Source: Hirudinaria manillensis (lineage: Eukaryota > Annelida > Clitellata > Hirudinida > Hirudinidae). Taken from it: DNA of 64,000 nucleotides. Positions within the stretch are counted from its first letter, which is position 1; the number at the start of each line of letters is the position of its first letter. The DNA is taken from assembly GCA_034509925.1 (NCBI GenBank), contig CM067531.1, positions 8,645,819 through 8,709,818 of the forward strand. Direction: 5' to 3'. Position numbers and translations under genes: made by a program. Below, one piece after another: positions 1 through 7,344 of the stretch. Under the pieces are notes generated by a model. It saw only the letters and a list, made by a program, of their open reading frames with translations, did not search any database and was not told the origin of the DNA.

Positions 1-577
1 AAGTCTCTGCGACTTCTGGAGCCATGTATTGGGGAGTCCCAGCCTCGGATATGAAAATATCATTCTTGTGATCCTCGCAACAAGGCTTTCTGGAAACTCC
101 CGATGCTAATCCAAAGTCTATGAGCTTGACGGGAAATACATCTTTAGTGGAACACATGATATTCTCTAATTTCACGTCTCTGTGTGCGATACCAAATTGG
201 TGAAGGTATTTCAAGGCCAGCGCGACGTCTCTTATAACTATGGCTATGTCCATCTCTTCCAATAATCCGTTGACCACCATGCGGTCGAACAACGAACCGT
301 GGTTCAATTTCTCCATGACTATGAACAGATGGGAATCTTCCAAATAATAATCTTCCATCTGCACAAAGTTTGGATGACACACAGCCAGCGACAAAACGTC
401 CAATTCAACATTGGCGTTTTCTATTGCGCTGGGAGATTTCAACTCGATGGTCTTAAGGGCATATTGGCAATTCGTATGTCTGCTGACCACAGTCCTAATG
501 CTGCCGTTCATACCTTTACCGAGGACTTGTTCGGTAAATTGGTAATTTGAACTGAGCGTGTCATTGAAGCCGTCCAT
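1..577 (-). CDS. K1a: MNK-like Ser/Thr kinase, 3' part outside window
   Basis: The gene starts at the ATG complementary to 575-577 and runs off the left edge, so only about residues 1-192 of the 312-aa K1 protein are visible. The visible part contains the glycine loop, the ATP-binding lysine (residue 42), the HRD loop (132-134), DFG (154-156) and the APE motif. The sequence closely matches the complete copy at 5438-6376. It carries R at residue 33, unlike that copy. A TATAAA box lies at 634-639 on the minus strand, 57 bp before the ATG. It is followed on the right by a broken RING ORF and a P331 gene. Kinase identity is very secure; the MNK assignment rests on the complete copies. Confidence 0.9.
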   Translation of the reverse strand, partial: MDGFNDTLSSNYQFTEQVLGKGMNGSIRTVVSRHTNCQYALKTIELKSPSAIENANVELDVLSLAVCHPNFVQMEDYYLEDSHLFIVMEKLNHGSLFDRMVVNGLLEEMDIAIVIRDVALALKYLHQFGIAHRDVKLENIMCSTKDVFPVKLIDFGLASGVSRKPCCEDHKNDIFISEAGTPQYMAPEVAET

Positions 578-633
578 ATTTTCAATGTCAACGAATTCTA
601 TTTTGTTAATTTTAAGTTGAACAATGTCTCAGA

Positions 634-639
634 TTTATA
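634..639 (-). promoter_or_regulatory. TATA-like box upstream of K1 genes
   Basis: TATAAA on the minus strand, 57 bp before the K1a start codon. An Inr-like TTCAACTT lies roughly 20 bp further downstream. The same box is present upstream of every other K1: 6433-6438, 14982-14987, 19924-19929, 28947-28952, 31226-31231, 40826-40831 and 49297-49302. If used, it would give a leader of only about 30 nt. This is inferred from sequence alone. Confidence 0.5.
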
Positions 640-729
640 TCAGGGACTTCAACTCAAACCAACGCAGAACTCGCGACCAGGATTGATATTTTTTTTGATT
701 TTTTTCATCGAGGTACTAATCCGATAGGA

Positions 730-800
730 AAAAGATTCTGAATATAATAATCGAAATTAATTAGCCGTTAATCAATAATCGGAACGCTATGATAATTTTT
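730..800 (-). promoter_or_regulatory. Conserved block shared by K1 and K2 upstream regions
   Basis: A nearly invariant block of about 70 bp, containing GATTCTGAATATAAT, ATTAATTAGCCGTTA and GGAACGCTATGATAATTT, lies upstream of K1 and K2 genes. The K2a counterpart is at 9370-9440. K1 and K2 leader sequences differ more than this block does. It may be a regulatory element or simply part of the ancestral duplication. Confidence 0.4.
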
Positions 801-1177
801 GATAATAATGGCGTTATTCAATTTAAAAAAAAAACCTGTTTGATAATTTAATGTGACAAATTAAATAAATAAATTTATTTAAGATTTTTAAAAATTTTTG
901 GCGCGCTTATTCGCAAATACGCGATTCGAAGCATAGGTTGAAAACTGTTTCGAATTTGTTGTATTTGTATTCTGCATCAGAATTTGGCGTCTTTTATTTT
1001 AATATTAAAAAGGATAATAATTCAAAAATTAAGGCGAAAAAATTCGTTTGAAATATATATTGACTTACGATAACATTATATTTATGTGATTTGTTTATGC
1101 ATTATATGTGATTTGCAATCGAGATTCTGTTATAAATATTTAAATCATTTCATTAATTAATAATATTGAATCACATT

Positions 1178-1366
1178 TTAACATCTGGGTTTGAAGAAGT
1201 TGAAGTTCTTAATATCGTGGCAGTTCTTTTGCCATATACGCTCTTCTACTTTCGCCTTCTCCATTTTGGACGCCTCCTTGCATAAAGGACAGCTTTCTGA
1301 ATCAGTATATTTAAGGATACATAATTTTTGGATTTCATGATGTTTATTAAATATCATATTGTTCAA
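1178..1366 (-). pseudogene. RINGdelta-a: chimeric, truncated RING-finger ORF
   Basis: The C-terminal half (CPLC through the final KPRC) matches the intact RING gene at 49837-50157. The N-terminal residues, however, come from what is P331 3' flank in the intact unit (about 50485-50600). A deletion of about 530 bp removed the start codon, the N-terminus and most of the RING cysteines, leaving only the last CPLC pair. The open frame begins at a TTG; the first ATG is at 1355-1357. It overlaps the probable P331a 3' UTR, including an AATAAA at 1343-1348 on the minus strand. Very unlikely to make a working RING domain. Confidence 0.75.
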
Positions 1367-1406
1367 AGTAACAAAAAGTCTCTGGAAGGGAGGGGATGTT
1401 CAGAGA

Positions 1407-2402
1407 TTATATCTCCCTTTTCACCGGATAACTCATTTCCCCCTGGGTTAGCTGTTCTTGAATCCAGGAGTCCATGCTGCTGATATCGGACTTTGGAGAC
1501 GGCGGCATATGAGATAGATAATTACTCAGAGTTGATGGAGATCCTTCCATCTTCACTGATGTGTCCTGGCTGAAACGATTGATCGTTTCAATTGGTTGCA
1601 AAGGTGTCGATGCCAAGCGTATTCTCGATCGTTTTGCCGGTCTTTCGGCCTCTCCTGCATTACTGAGTAGATTACTAAGGGATTGAGGGACAGCGTAAAA
1701 TGTCGTCAGACTGCAAGGAGTATCTTCCATTACATAATTAACTATGTTGTTAATAAACATGTTAAATTTACTATCATCCCACGAATTATGCTTTTTGGAT
1801 TTCGTCTTGAACTCAAGTGCCTTGTTAAGAATCTCCTCTTCCACAGTCATCAATGGGCGGAGAGCCATGAGCTCCTCCAAGGTTTGGTTATGCTTATTAA
1901 TTGCAAAAACCAAATTGTTATTAATAACCAAATCAGCCATGTGTCGACTGGTCTCCATCACGCATTGCACGTAATCTTCGCCGTATCCAGGTGGTTTTGG
2001 TCCGAAGAGTGACTTAAATGAATCCGCAATAGAAGTACGGTCCATGGATTTACAATGATCCAAGTAAAATTCCAGCTGTACTAGCCGAAATATATGGTCG
2101 GCCAGTTTCCTGTGGGTCGCCCATTGCTCTTCGTCGAATTCCTGGATAGGACATATATTTAGTGGTTCGGAATTTTTATTCGAAGGCGCCGTTATCGGCC
2201 CTTTCGTAAAAAAAGACCTTTTCCCATTTTGGGGAGGGACTCCGTTCTGGTTGGTAACCTTGACCAAGACATAGCCGTTAGGCGGGTTATGTCGTTGGAG
2301 AGCATTTTCTATGGCCATTGATTTTTCAGCGGATGATTCACAGTGTTTCCTCTTTCTGTTAATAGCGCCGGTCAAAGGGGACTGATAATTTTTCGATTTC
2401 AT
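1407..2402 (-). CDS. P331a: 331-aa protein of unknown family, probably nuclear
   Basis: An intact intronless ORF starting at an ATG. I do not recognise the family. Two basic clusters, NRKRKHC near residues 16-22 and RPAKRSRIRL near 254-263, look like nuclear localisation signals. The middle (about 90-240) appears helical and globular. The C-terminus is Ser/Pro-rich and holds two psi-K-x-E sites (VKME and VKRE), which fit the SUMOylation consensus. No signal peptide or membrane segment is seen. A poly(A) signal lies at 1343-1348 on the minus strand. The ORF is open in all three copies, which argues that it is or was recently functional. Compared with the other copies, this one has FKTKS in place of VKTKF and L in the variable TPxQPIET site. 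Confidence 0.75.
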   Translation of the reverse strand: MKSKNYQSPLTGAINRKRKHCESSAEKSMAIENALQRHNPPNGYVLVKVTNQNGVPPQNGKRSFFTKGPITAPSNKNSEPLNICPIQEFDEEQWATHRKLADHIFRLVQLEFYLDHCKSMDRTSIADSFKSLFGPKPPGYGEDYVQCVMETSRHMADLVINNNLVFAINKHNQTLEELMALRPLMTVEEEILNKALEFKTKSKKHNSWDDSKFNMFINNIVNYVMEDTPCSLTTFYAVPQSLSNLLSNAGEAERPAKRSRIRLASTPLQPIETINRFSQDTSVKMEGSPSTLSNYLSHMPPSPKSDISSMDSWIQEQLTQGEMSYPVKREI

Positions 2403-2692
2403 AGTCGTAAAAACGTACGAATTGTTTGTAGATTTAGTGATTTGGACTAATTTGTAATCGGTGTTGATGCTTGTAAATAATCAGCGATTCCTCGTACTCA
2501 AATAAAGATTGTCTATATTTATCAGAGTTAATTAAAAAATAATTAGTTTTTAAATTTGTTTTTTTATTCTTTAATTACTTTTTAATGGCATATATTATAA
2601 TTTTTCGATTATTTATATTTTTAATTATTTAAAATTATTTAATTATAATTAAATATTATATAAAAACTTTTAAATCGACGCAGTACTAATAT

Positions 2693-2693
<1 letters not shown>

Positions 2694-2731
<38 letters not shown>

Positions 2732-2749
2732 GTAATAATAATAATAAAT
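2694..2749. repeat. (AAT)n microsatellite
   Basis: An imperfect trinucleotide tract of about 18 units. Its counterpart lies near 53546-53590. Confidence 0.9.
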
Positions 2750-3091
2750 TTATTACAATGTTTATTCTTTGGGTCTCCATTGATATTTACTACGGCGTTG
2801 ATTGTTTTAATTGTCGAGTTGTTCGTAGAAATATTTTCATGTTTTTGCAATTAAATTGATAATTGACTTCCAAATTGAAATAAACGCTCACTGGATCCCG
2901 CTTTCCGATTGGTCCATGAAAATAACTTATTATTACAGTATAATAATAATAATTATTATTTATTAACTAGATTTAATTCACTACGAAGCTTTGTCATGAT
3001 TTAATAATTCACAATAATTTAAAAATTATTTAAGTATTTAATTTCATAACCTTGTAAATGATTACCTAGAAAATTTTGCGAACCCATTTAT

Positions 3092-3147
3092 CGACGTCGT
3101 CATCATCATCATCATCATCATCATCGACGTCGTCGTCATCATCATCA
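3092..3147. repeat. TCA/TCG trinucleotide tract
   Basis: Compound ATC and CGT trinucleotides. The counterpart near 53933-53993 differs slightly in repeat number, as expected for slippage after duplication. Confidence 0.85.
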
Positions 3148-3465
3148 GGGCAGTTACCATTAGGCGGAGCGGAGGCCGATGATGAAGATGGGCACGCGAT
3201 CCGTCCAACATTATTTCAACCATCCCTAGTTAGATGATGATGATGATGGTGGTGGTGGTAGTGGTGTCGATACTAAGAATACTGAACAGCATGGGAGAGC
3301 ACTTCATTGAACTTTGATTAATGAATAATATAGTGAATTAATAATCAGATTTTGTTACAAAATGATATAAATTATTAACCAATAATTATTTTCAGATGAA
3401 TAATTATTTTCATTCTCTCCTAAAACCATCCAGAACCACCTTGTTTCGAAAGCCGTTCCTTCCCT

Positions 3466-4540
3466 TGCCCTTGCCCACGGTCGGTATACTTGGCGATAGG
3501 TCCTTCGAGAAGTGTATGAGGCCACCAAAGTAGCAGTAACCGGAGCAAACTCGCGCGCAATCTCCAAGCAGCGGAAGATTTACTTCCTGCGCGAGGGCTA
3601 TGCACACCTCTGTAGAAAGCGATGTAAAACGCCAAGAAAGGACATCCTTGCAGAGGCAAACGATTGGACAGTCGCAGCCGATTTAGAAGGAATGAGGCAC
3701 TATCCGCAGGTGCTGATTGAAAGTGGCAAGAGGCCGGATATGGTGTTGATGTCGCCGTCGTCAGATGCCATCATTTTGATGGAGTTGACGGTCCCATGGG
3801 AGGACAGAATGCAATATAGCAATGCGCTGAAAGCGGAAAAGTATGCAGATCTGGCGGTGGACCTGGAAGCGAAAGGGTTCAGAATTGACATCTTCCCAAT
3901 AAAAGAAGGCGCAAGGGGCGTAGTCAGCAAGTCGACGTACGCATTCCTCACGAAAATAGGCCTATCTAGCCGAGAAAGAACGAAGACGATGACAAAGATG
4001 TCTGAAGCGGCGGAGGCAGCTTCGTTCTGGATCTGGCAAATGAGAGGCAAGGAAACATCTTCGGATGCCACAGCGAAAAGACCGGAGAAAGCCGCCGATC
4101 TCCGGTCAGAATAGAACCACCAAAGTAATTCATCGCTCGAGAGGCGCGGAGCCGGTGACGGAAATGTCTGTTACAGCTCGCAGCTTAAAAGAAAATTTGA
4201 AGCCCAAGTCGATACTGTTGGGCAGTAGGGATGACGGAAAGAAGGCCACTGGGAGTCGTAGGGGCTAGGTGGCGCCGCTTCAGCGGGTGAGTGCAGCGAC
4301 GGGAGCTTTTAATAGTCGCTCCAGTCTGGCACGTGACGGCATAAAGAGGCCAAAGAGAGCCTTTCAAAGCCTAGGCTTTTAAGTCCGCACATGGAAACCA
4401 ACAGGGAGATCCGGCTGATCACCGGATGCGGCCCACCCCCGGAGAACGTCAGGGGTTTCAAAGGGCCTAAACGTTCGAAGATGGGGGACCTTCTCTGAGG
4501 ATCCCTGTCGGAAAGCTCTGAGGAGGAGTTTCCAGCATCC
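3466..4540 (+). mobile_element. 5'-truncated R2/Hero-like non-LTR fragment with REL endonuclease
   Basis: Only the C-terminal end and 3' UTR of a non-LTR retrotransposon remain. The coding part (to 4114) encodes a restriction-like endonuclease domain: HYPQV, then RPDMV, then ELTVPWEDRM, followed by a conserved lysine-containing stretch, in the order seen in R2-type elements. The reverse transcriptase and CCHC region are absent. It begins at ALAHGRYTW, a segment also present in the fuller elements at 23189 and 35083. It keeps the RPD motif that those fuller copies have lost, and differs enough to be another subfamily. The 3' UTR has a conserved CGGAGAACGTCAG segment. The frame to 4114 is open because it is short, not necessarily because it is functional. 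Confidence 0.8.
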
Positions 4541-4925
4541 AACTTGCCCTCATTAAGGGCCTATTCCTTTCTCAGGACTTGGATAAATTTCCATAGGGAT
4601 GGATTGCTTGCTCCAACAGACTCGTTAAAAGCCTTGTACCAACCCTCACAGGAATTGTTAGTTTTAGGCGAAGCGGTCAAACCATCCTCGAAATTCCAGA
4701 GATGATGTGGGAATCCGTGTGGTTTGCGACAAGGCCGGTGAGGTCATCCAATCTCGCGGCAAACCACAAGCGGGGGCTGGATAATATTTGGAGATGTTGC
4801 TCTGTGGCGAAAATCAGCAGCATTCTCTCGGAACTTCTCTTTCTGTGGGATATGAAAAACTGAGTTTCTTTGTGTGTCTTAAAAACTCCTTTGGAATAAC
4901 CAATTCAGTTAACGACAGTGAATTC
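4541..4925 (-). pseudogene. MULE-type transposase remnant, internally deleted
   Basis: Read on the minus strand, 4541-4700 encodes a stretch with TNNSCEGWYKAFNESVG and SLWKFIQVLRKE, the hallmark C-terminal part of MULE-like transposase proteins. An in-frame stop follows KE. To the right, in another frame, comes LIFATEQHLQ and LSSPRLWFA, which is the start of the MULE catalytic region. The domain between them is missing, so this is an internally deleted copy. The same remnant occurs at 17992-18365, and in shorter form at 13213-13420 and 47527-47725. Confidence 0.65.
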
Positions 4926-5084
4926 GACTTAAAGTAAAATGGGATAATATGGGGCATCTATAAAATATTTTATTAGTGATTTAAGCTATAATTAATTATA
5001 TTTCTCTTTTGAAATTCTCTATGAAATTTCCGGCGATGAATTTTCTGATCGGTGAATTTACCCGCGATGAATTTTCCATAAACC

Positions 5085-5276
5085 TCACTGCAGTGTCTTC
5101 AATATGATGTCGTGGCGCTTCTTGAAATTGTCCAGCCCATCTTTCGCGTGAGTTCCGAGCTGAAATTTATTAATCTTCAATTCGCAATTCTTACATAAAA
5201 TCTCGACATTTACTCTCATTCCTATTTCATTATAATGAGTTTTAAACATATTAAATTCAAATCCATAACAATTCAA
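5085..5276 (-). pseudogene. CENP-B/Tigger-type HTH transposase remnant
   Basis: The minus-strand frame contains EILCKNCELKINKF and then DNFKKRHDIILKTLQ, resembling the second helix-turn-helix of Tigger/pogo and CENP-B proteins (pattern WLxxFKxRHGI followed by GE). No DDE catalytic domain remains. The same remnant precedes the K1 genes at 13987, 18929 and 48302, and a fuller version precedes those at 27952, 30231 and 39831. Confidence 0.5.
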
Positions 5277-5437
5277 GTGAACAATTTAACAATGTTTTTA
5301 CAGGTATTTAAATTCATACTATTATTATTCCGGTTAAATCAAATAAATTCAAGAACGCATTATTTTTTTTCGTGTTATTTGTATTTGAGCATATTTTTCA
5401 AAATAGTAAAAAGGTAAACAATGAAACAATTTTCAGA

Positions 5438-6376
5438 TTATTGAATATCAATATCATAATCAGATATTCTGAACTTGGCATTCTCAACGTGTTCCAGGAT
5501 CCATGGATGGTTCAATACTTGATCGGCCGTGTACCTTTTTGACGGGTCCTTCACCAAGAGCTTTGAAATCAAATCTTTCGCACCTGCTGACACGTAATAA
5601 TCGGATTCACAGTACGTTTTATATTTATCGCACACAATGGACTGGAAAAGTGAATCGATGCAGAATTTGCAATTTTGATGGCGACAGAAGCATTCCCTTT
5701 GTGGGGTGAATGGCAAATCACCATATATCATTTCGAATAAGACGACTCCAAGACTCCACATGTCACACATTTTGGTGGAATGGATGTCATATCCTAAGCA
5801 AGTCTCTGCGACTTCTGGAGCCATGTATTGAGGAGTCCCAGCCTCCGATATGAAAATATCATTCTTGTGATCCTCGCAACAAGGCTTTCTGGAAACTCCC
5901 GATGCTAATCCAAAGTCTATGAGCTTGACGGGAAATACATCTTTAGTGGAGCACATGATATTCTCTAATTTCACGTCTCTGTGTGCGATACCAAATTGGT
6001 GAAGGTATTTCAAGGCCAGCGCGACGTCTCTTATAACTATGGCTATGTCCATCTCTTCCAATAATCCGTTGACCACCATGCGGTCGAACAACGAACCGTG
6101 GTTCAATTTCTCCATGACTATGAACAGATGAGAATCTTCCAAATAATAATCTTCCATCTGCACAAAGTTTGGATGACAAACTGCCAGCGACAAAACGTCC
6201 AATTCGACATTGGCGTTTTCTATTGCGCTGGGAGATTTCAACTCGATGGTCTTAAGGGCATATTGGCAATTCGTATGTTTGCTGACCACAGTCCTAATGC
6301 TGCCGTTCATACCTTTACCGAGGACTTGTTCGGTAAATTGGTAATTTGAACTGAGCGTGTCATTGAAGCCGTCCAT
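5438..6376 (-). CDS. K1b: MNK-like Ser/Thr protein kinase
   Basis: A 312-aa single-domain kinase without introns. The catalytic set is complete: glycine loop GKGMNG (20-25), K42, E58, HRD (132-134), DFG (154-156), APE (186-188), DMW (205-207) and a CAMK-like end RYTADQVLNHPW. Between the activation segment and helix G sits a four-cysteine insert (C229, C231, C236, C239) followed by DSLFQSI. This corresponds to the zinc-binding insert known from MNK kinases, as do the YQFTEQVLG start and AKDLISKLLVKDP. MNKs phosphorylate eIF4E, but the N-terminal eIF4G-binding basic region and the C-terminal MAPK-docking region of MNKs are absent, and the motif is DFG rather than DFD. The substrate is therefore unknown. 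Copy-specific residues: K33, S50, V147, K202, I240. Confidence 0.92.
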   Translation of the reverse strand: MDGFNDTLSSNYQFTEQVLGKGMNGSIRTVVSKHTNCQYALKTIELKSPSAIENANVELDVLSLAVCHPNFVQMEDYYLEDSHLFIVMEKLNHGSLFDRMVVNGLLEEMDIAIVIRDVALALKYLHQFGIAHRDVKLENIMCSTKDVFPVKLIDFGLASGVSRKPCCEDHKNDIFISEAGTPQYMAPEVAETCLGYDIHSTKMCDMWSLGVVLFEMIYGDLPFTPQRECFCRHQNCKFCIDSLFQSIVCDKYKTYCESDYYVSAGAKDLISKLLVKDPSKRYTADQVLNHPWILEHVENAKFRISDYDIDIQ

Positions 6377-7010
6377 ATTTTTAATGTCAACGAATTCTAT
6401 TTTGTTAATTTTAAGTTGAACAATGTCTCAGATTTATATCAGGGACTTCAACTCAAACCAACGCAGAACTCGCGATCAGGATTGATATTTTTTTTGATTT
6501 TTTTCATCGAGGTACTAATCCGATTGCGAAAAAGATTCTGAATATAATAATCGAAATTAATTAGCCGTTAATCAATAATCGGAACGCTATGATAATTTAT
6601 AATATTAATGGCGTTACTTAATATAAAAAACATTTTTAATAATTTAATGTTAAATAAAAATAAAATATATAAATAAATAAATAAAAAATAAATAAATAAA
6701 TTTATTTTAGATTTTAAAAAATTTTTGGCGTGTTTATTCGTAATTACGCGATTCGAAGCATTGGTTGAAAGCTGTTTCATATTCGTTATTTTTTTACTTT
6801 GCATCAGAATTTGGCATCTTTCACTCTAACATTAATAAAGATAATAATTCAAAAAATAAGGCAAAAAATTCGTTTGAAACATATATATTTGCACACGATA
6901 GCATTATATTTATATGTATGTTTATCCATTATATATGATTTGCAAGCGATATTCTGTTATAAATATATAATTCATTTTATTATTTAATAATTTTGAAGCA
7001 TATTTTAAAC
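6377..7010. other. Spacer between K1b and RING scrap
   Basis: K1 5' flank with the TATA-like box at 6433-6438, the shared upstream block near 6530-6600, and an AATA/AAATA simple tract near 6655-6705. No gene seen. Confidence 0.6.
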
Positions 7011-7121
7011 TTAAAATCTGGGCTTGAAAAAGACCAGGTGGTCAAAATCGTGGCAGTTCTTTTGCCATGTACACTCTTCTTTTGTCTTCTCCATTTTGGA
7101 CACTTTCTTGCATAAATGACA
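7011..7121 (-). pseudogene. RING C-terminal scrap upstream of K1b
   Basis: The minus-strand frame reads CHLCKK, then KMEKTKEE, WQKNCHDF and FFKPRF followed by a stop. This matches the C-terminus of the intact RING protein at 49837-50157. Everything N-terminal of the last Cys pair is missing and the spacer continues directly, so no RING domain can form. Confidence 0.75.
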
Positions 7122-7244
7122 TAAATAAAAAGCAATTAAGCAAGTGGGTATCGCCATACCTTAGGAATATTGTAATTATCCTAAAATGTTGTTATAATCT
7201 CTAGCGTCAAATGAATTTCTAAATCAAATATATTTATGAACACC

Positions 7245-7270
7245 TTTATTTCTATTTCATGTTGTTTATT
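7245..7270 (-). terminator. Poly(A) signals of K2a
   Basis: Two AATAAA hexamers on the minus strand at 7265-7270 and 7245-7250, about 75-100 bp after the K2a stop codon. The same pair is present after K2b and K2d. In K2c a run of T replaces the distal one. Confidence 0.45.
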
Positions 7271-7344
7271 ATAGAGCTAATTATTAAATAATAGAAAATG
7301 GATAAACCGTTCTTCTCCATAACCTATGTGAGATTCTTTGACTT

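Larger units (their letters stand above)
578..1177. other. AT-rich spacer upstream of K1a
   Basis: No gene seen. It holds the K1 promoter region (TATA at 634-639), a block at about 730-800 that recurs upstream of all K1 and K2 genes, and a stretch of TAAA-type simple sequence near 860-885. Homologous spacers follow every K1 gene in the array. Confidence 0.7.
2403..3465. other. Array flank, no gene, microsatellite-bearing
   Basis: Homologous to 53265-54306 at the right end of the array, so it is the ancestral 5' flank of the RING2 gene now joined to P331a. It contains (AAT)n at 2694-2749, a TCA/TCG tract near 3092-3147 and a GAT/GGT tract near 3232-3260. Homology to the right-end copy stops at about 3464, exactly where the transposon fragment begins. 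Confidence 0.7.

Noticed and set aside
299-550. Plus-strand ORFs opposite K1 and K2 genes
   Set aside because: Antisense shadows of the kinases without domains of their own.
1683-2012. Plus-strand ORF of 109 aa opposite P331a (also at 16028 and 50874)
   Set aside because: Antisense shadow of P331; it recurs only because P331 is repeated.
3092-3147. CRISPR-like direct repeats
   Set aside because: Trinucleotide microsatellites in eukaryotic DNA, with no spacer structure.
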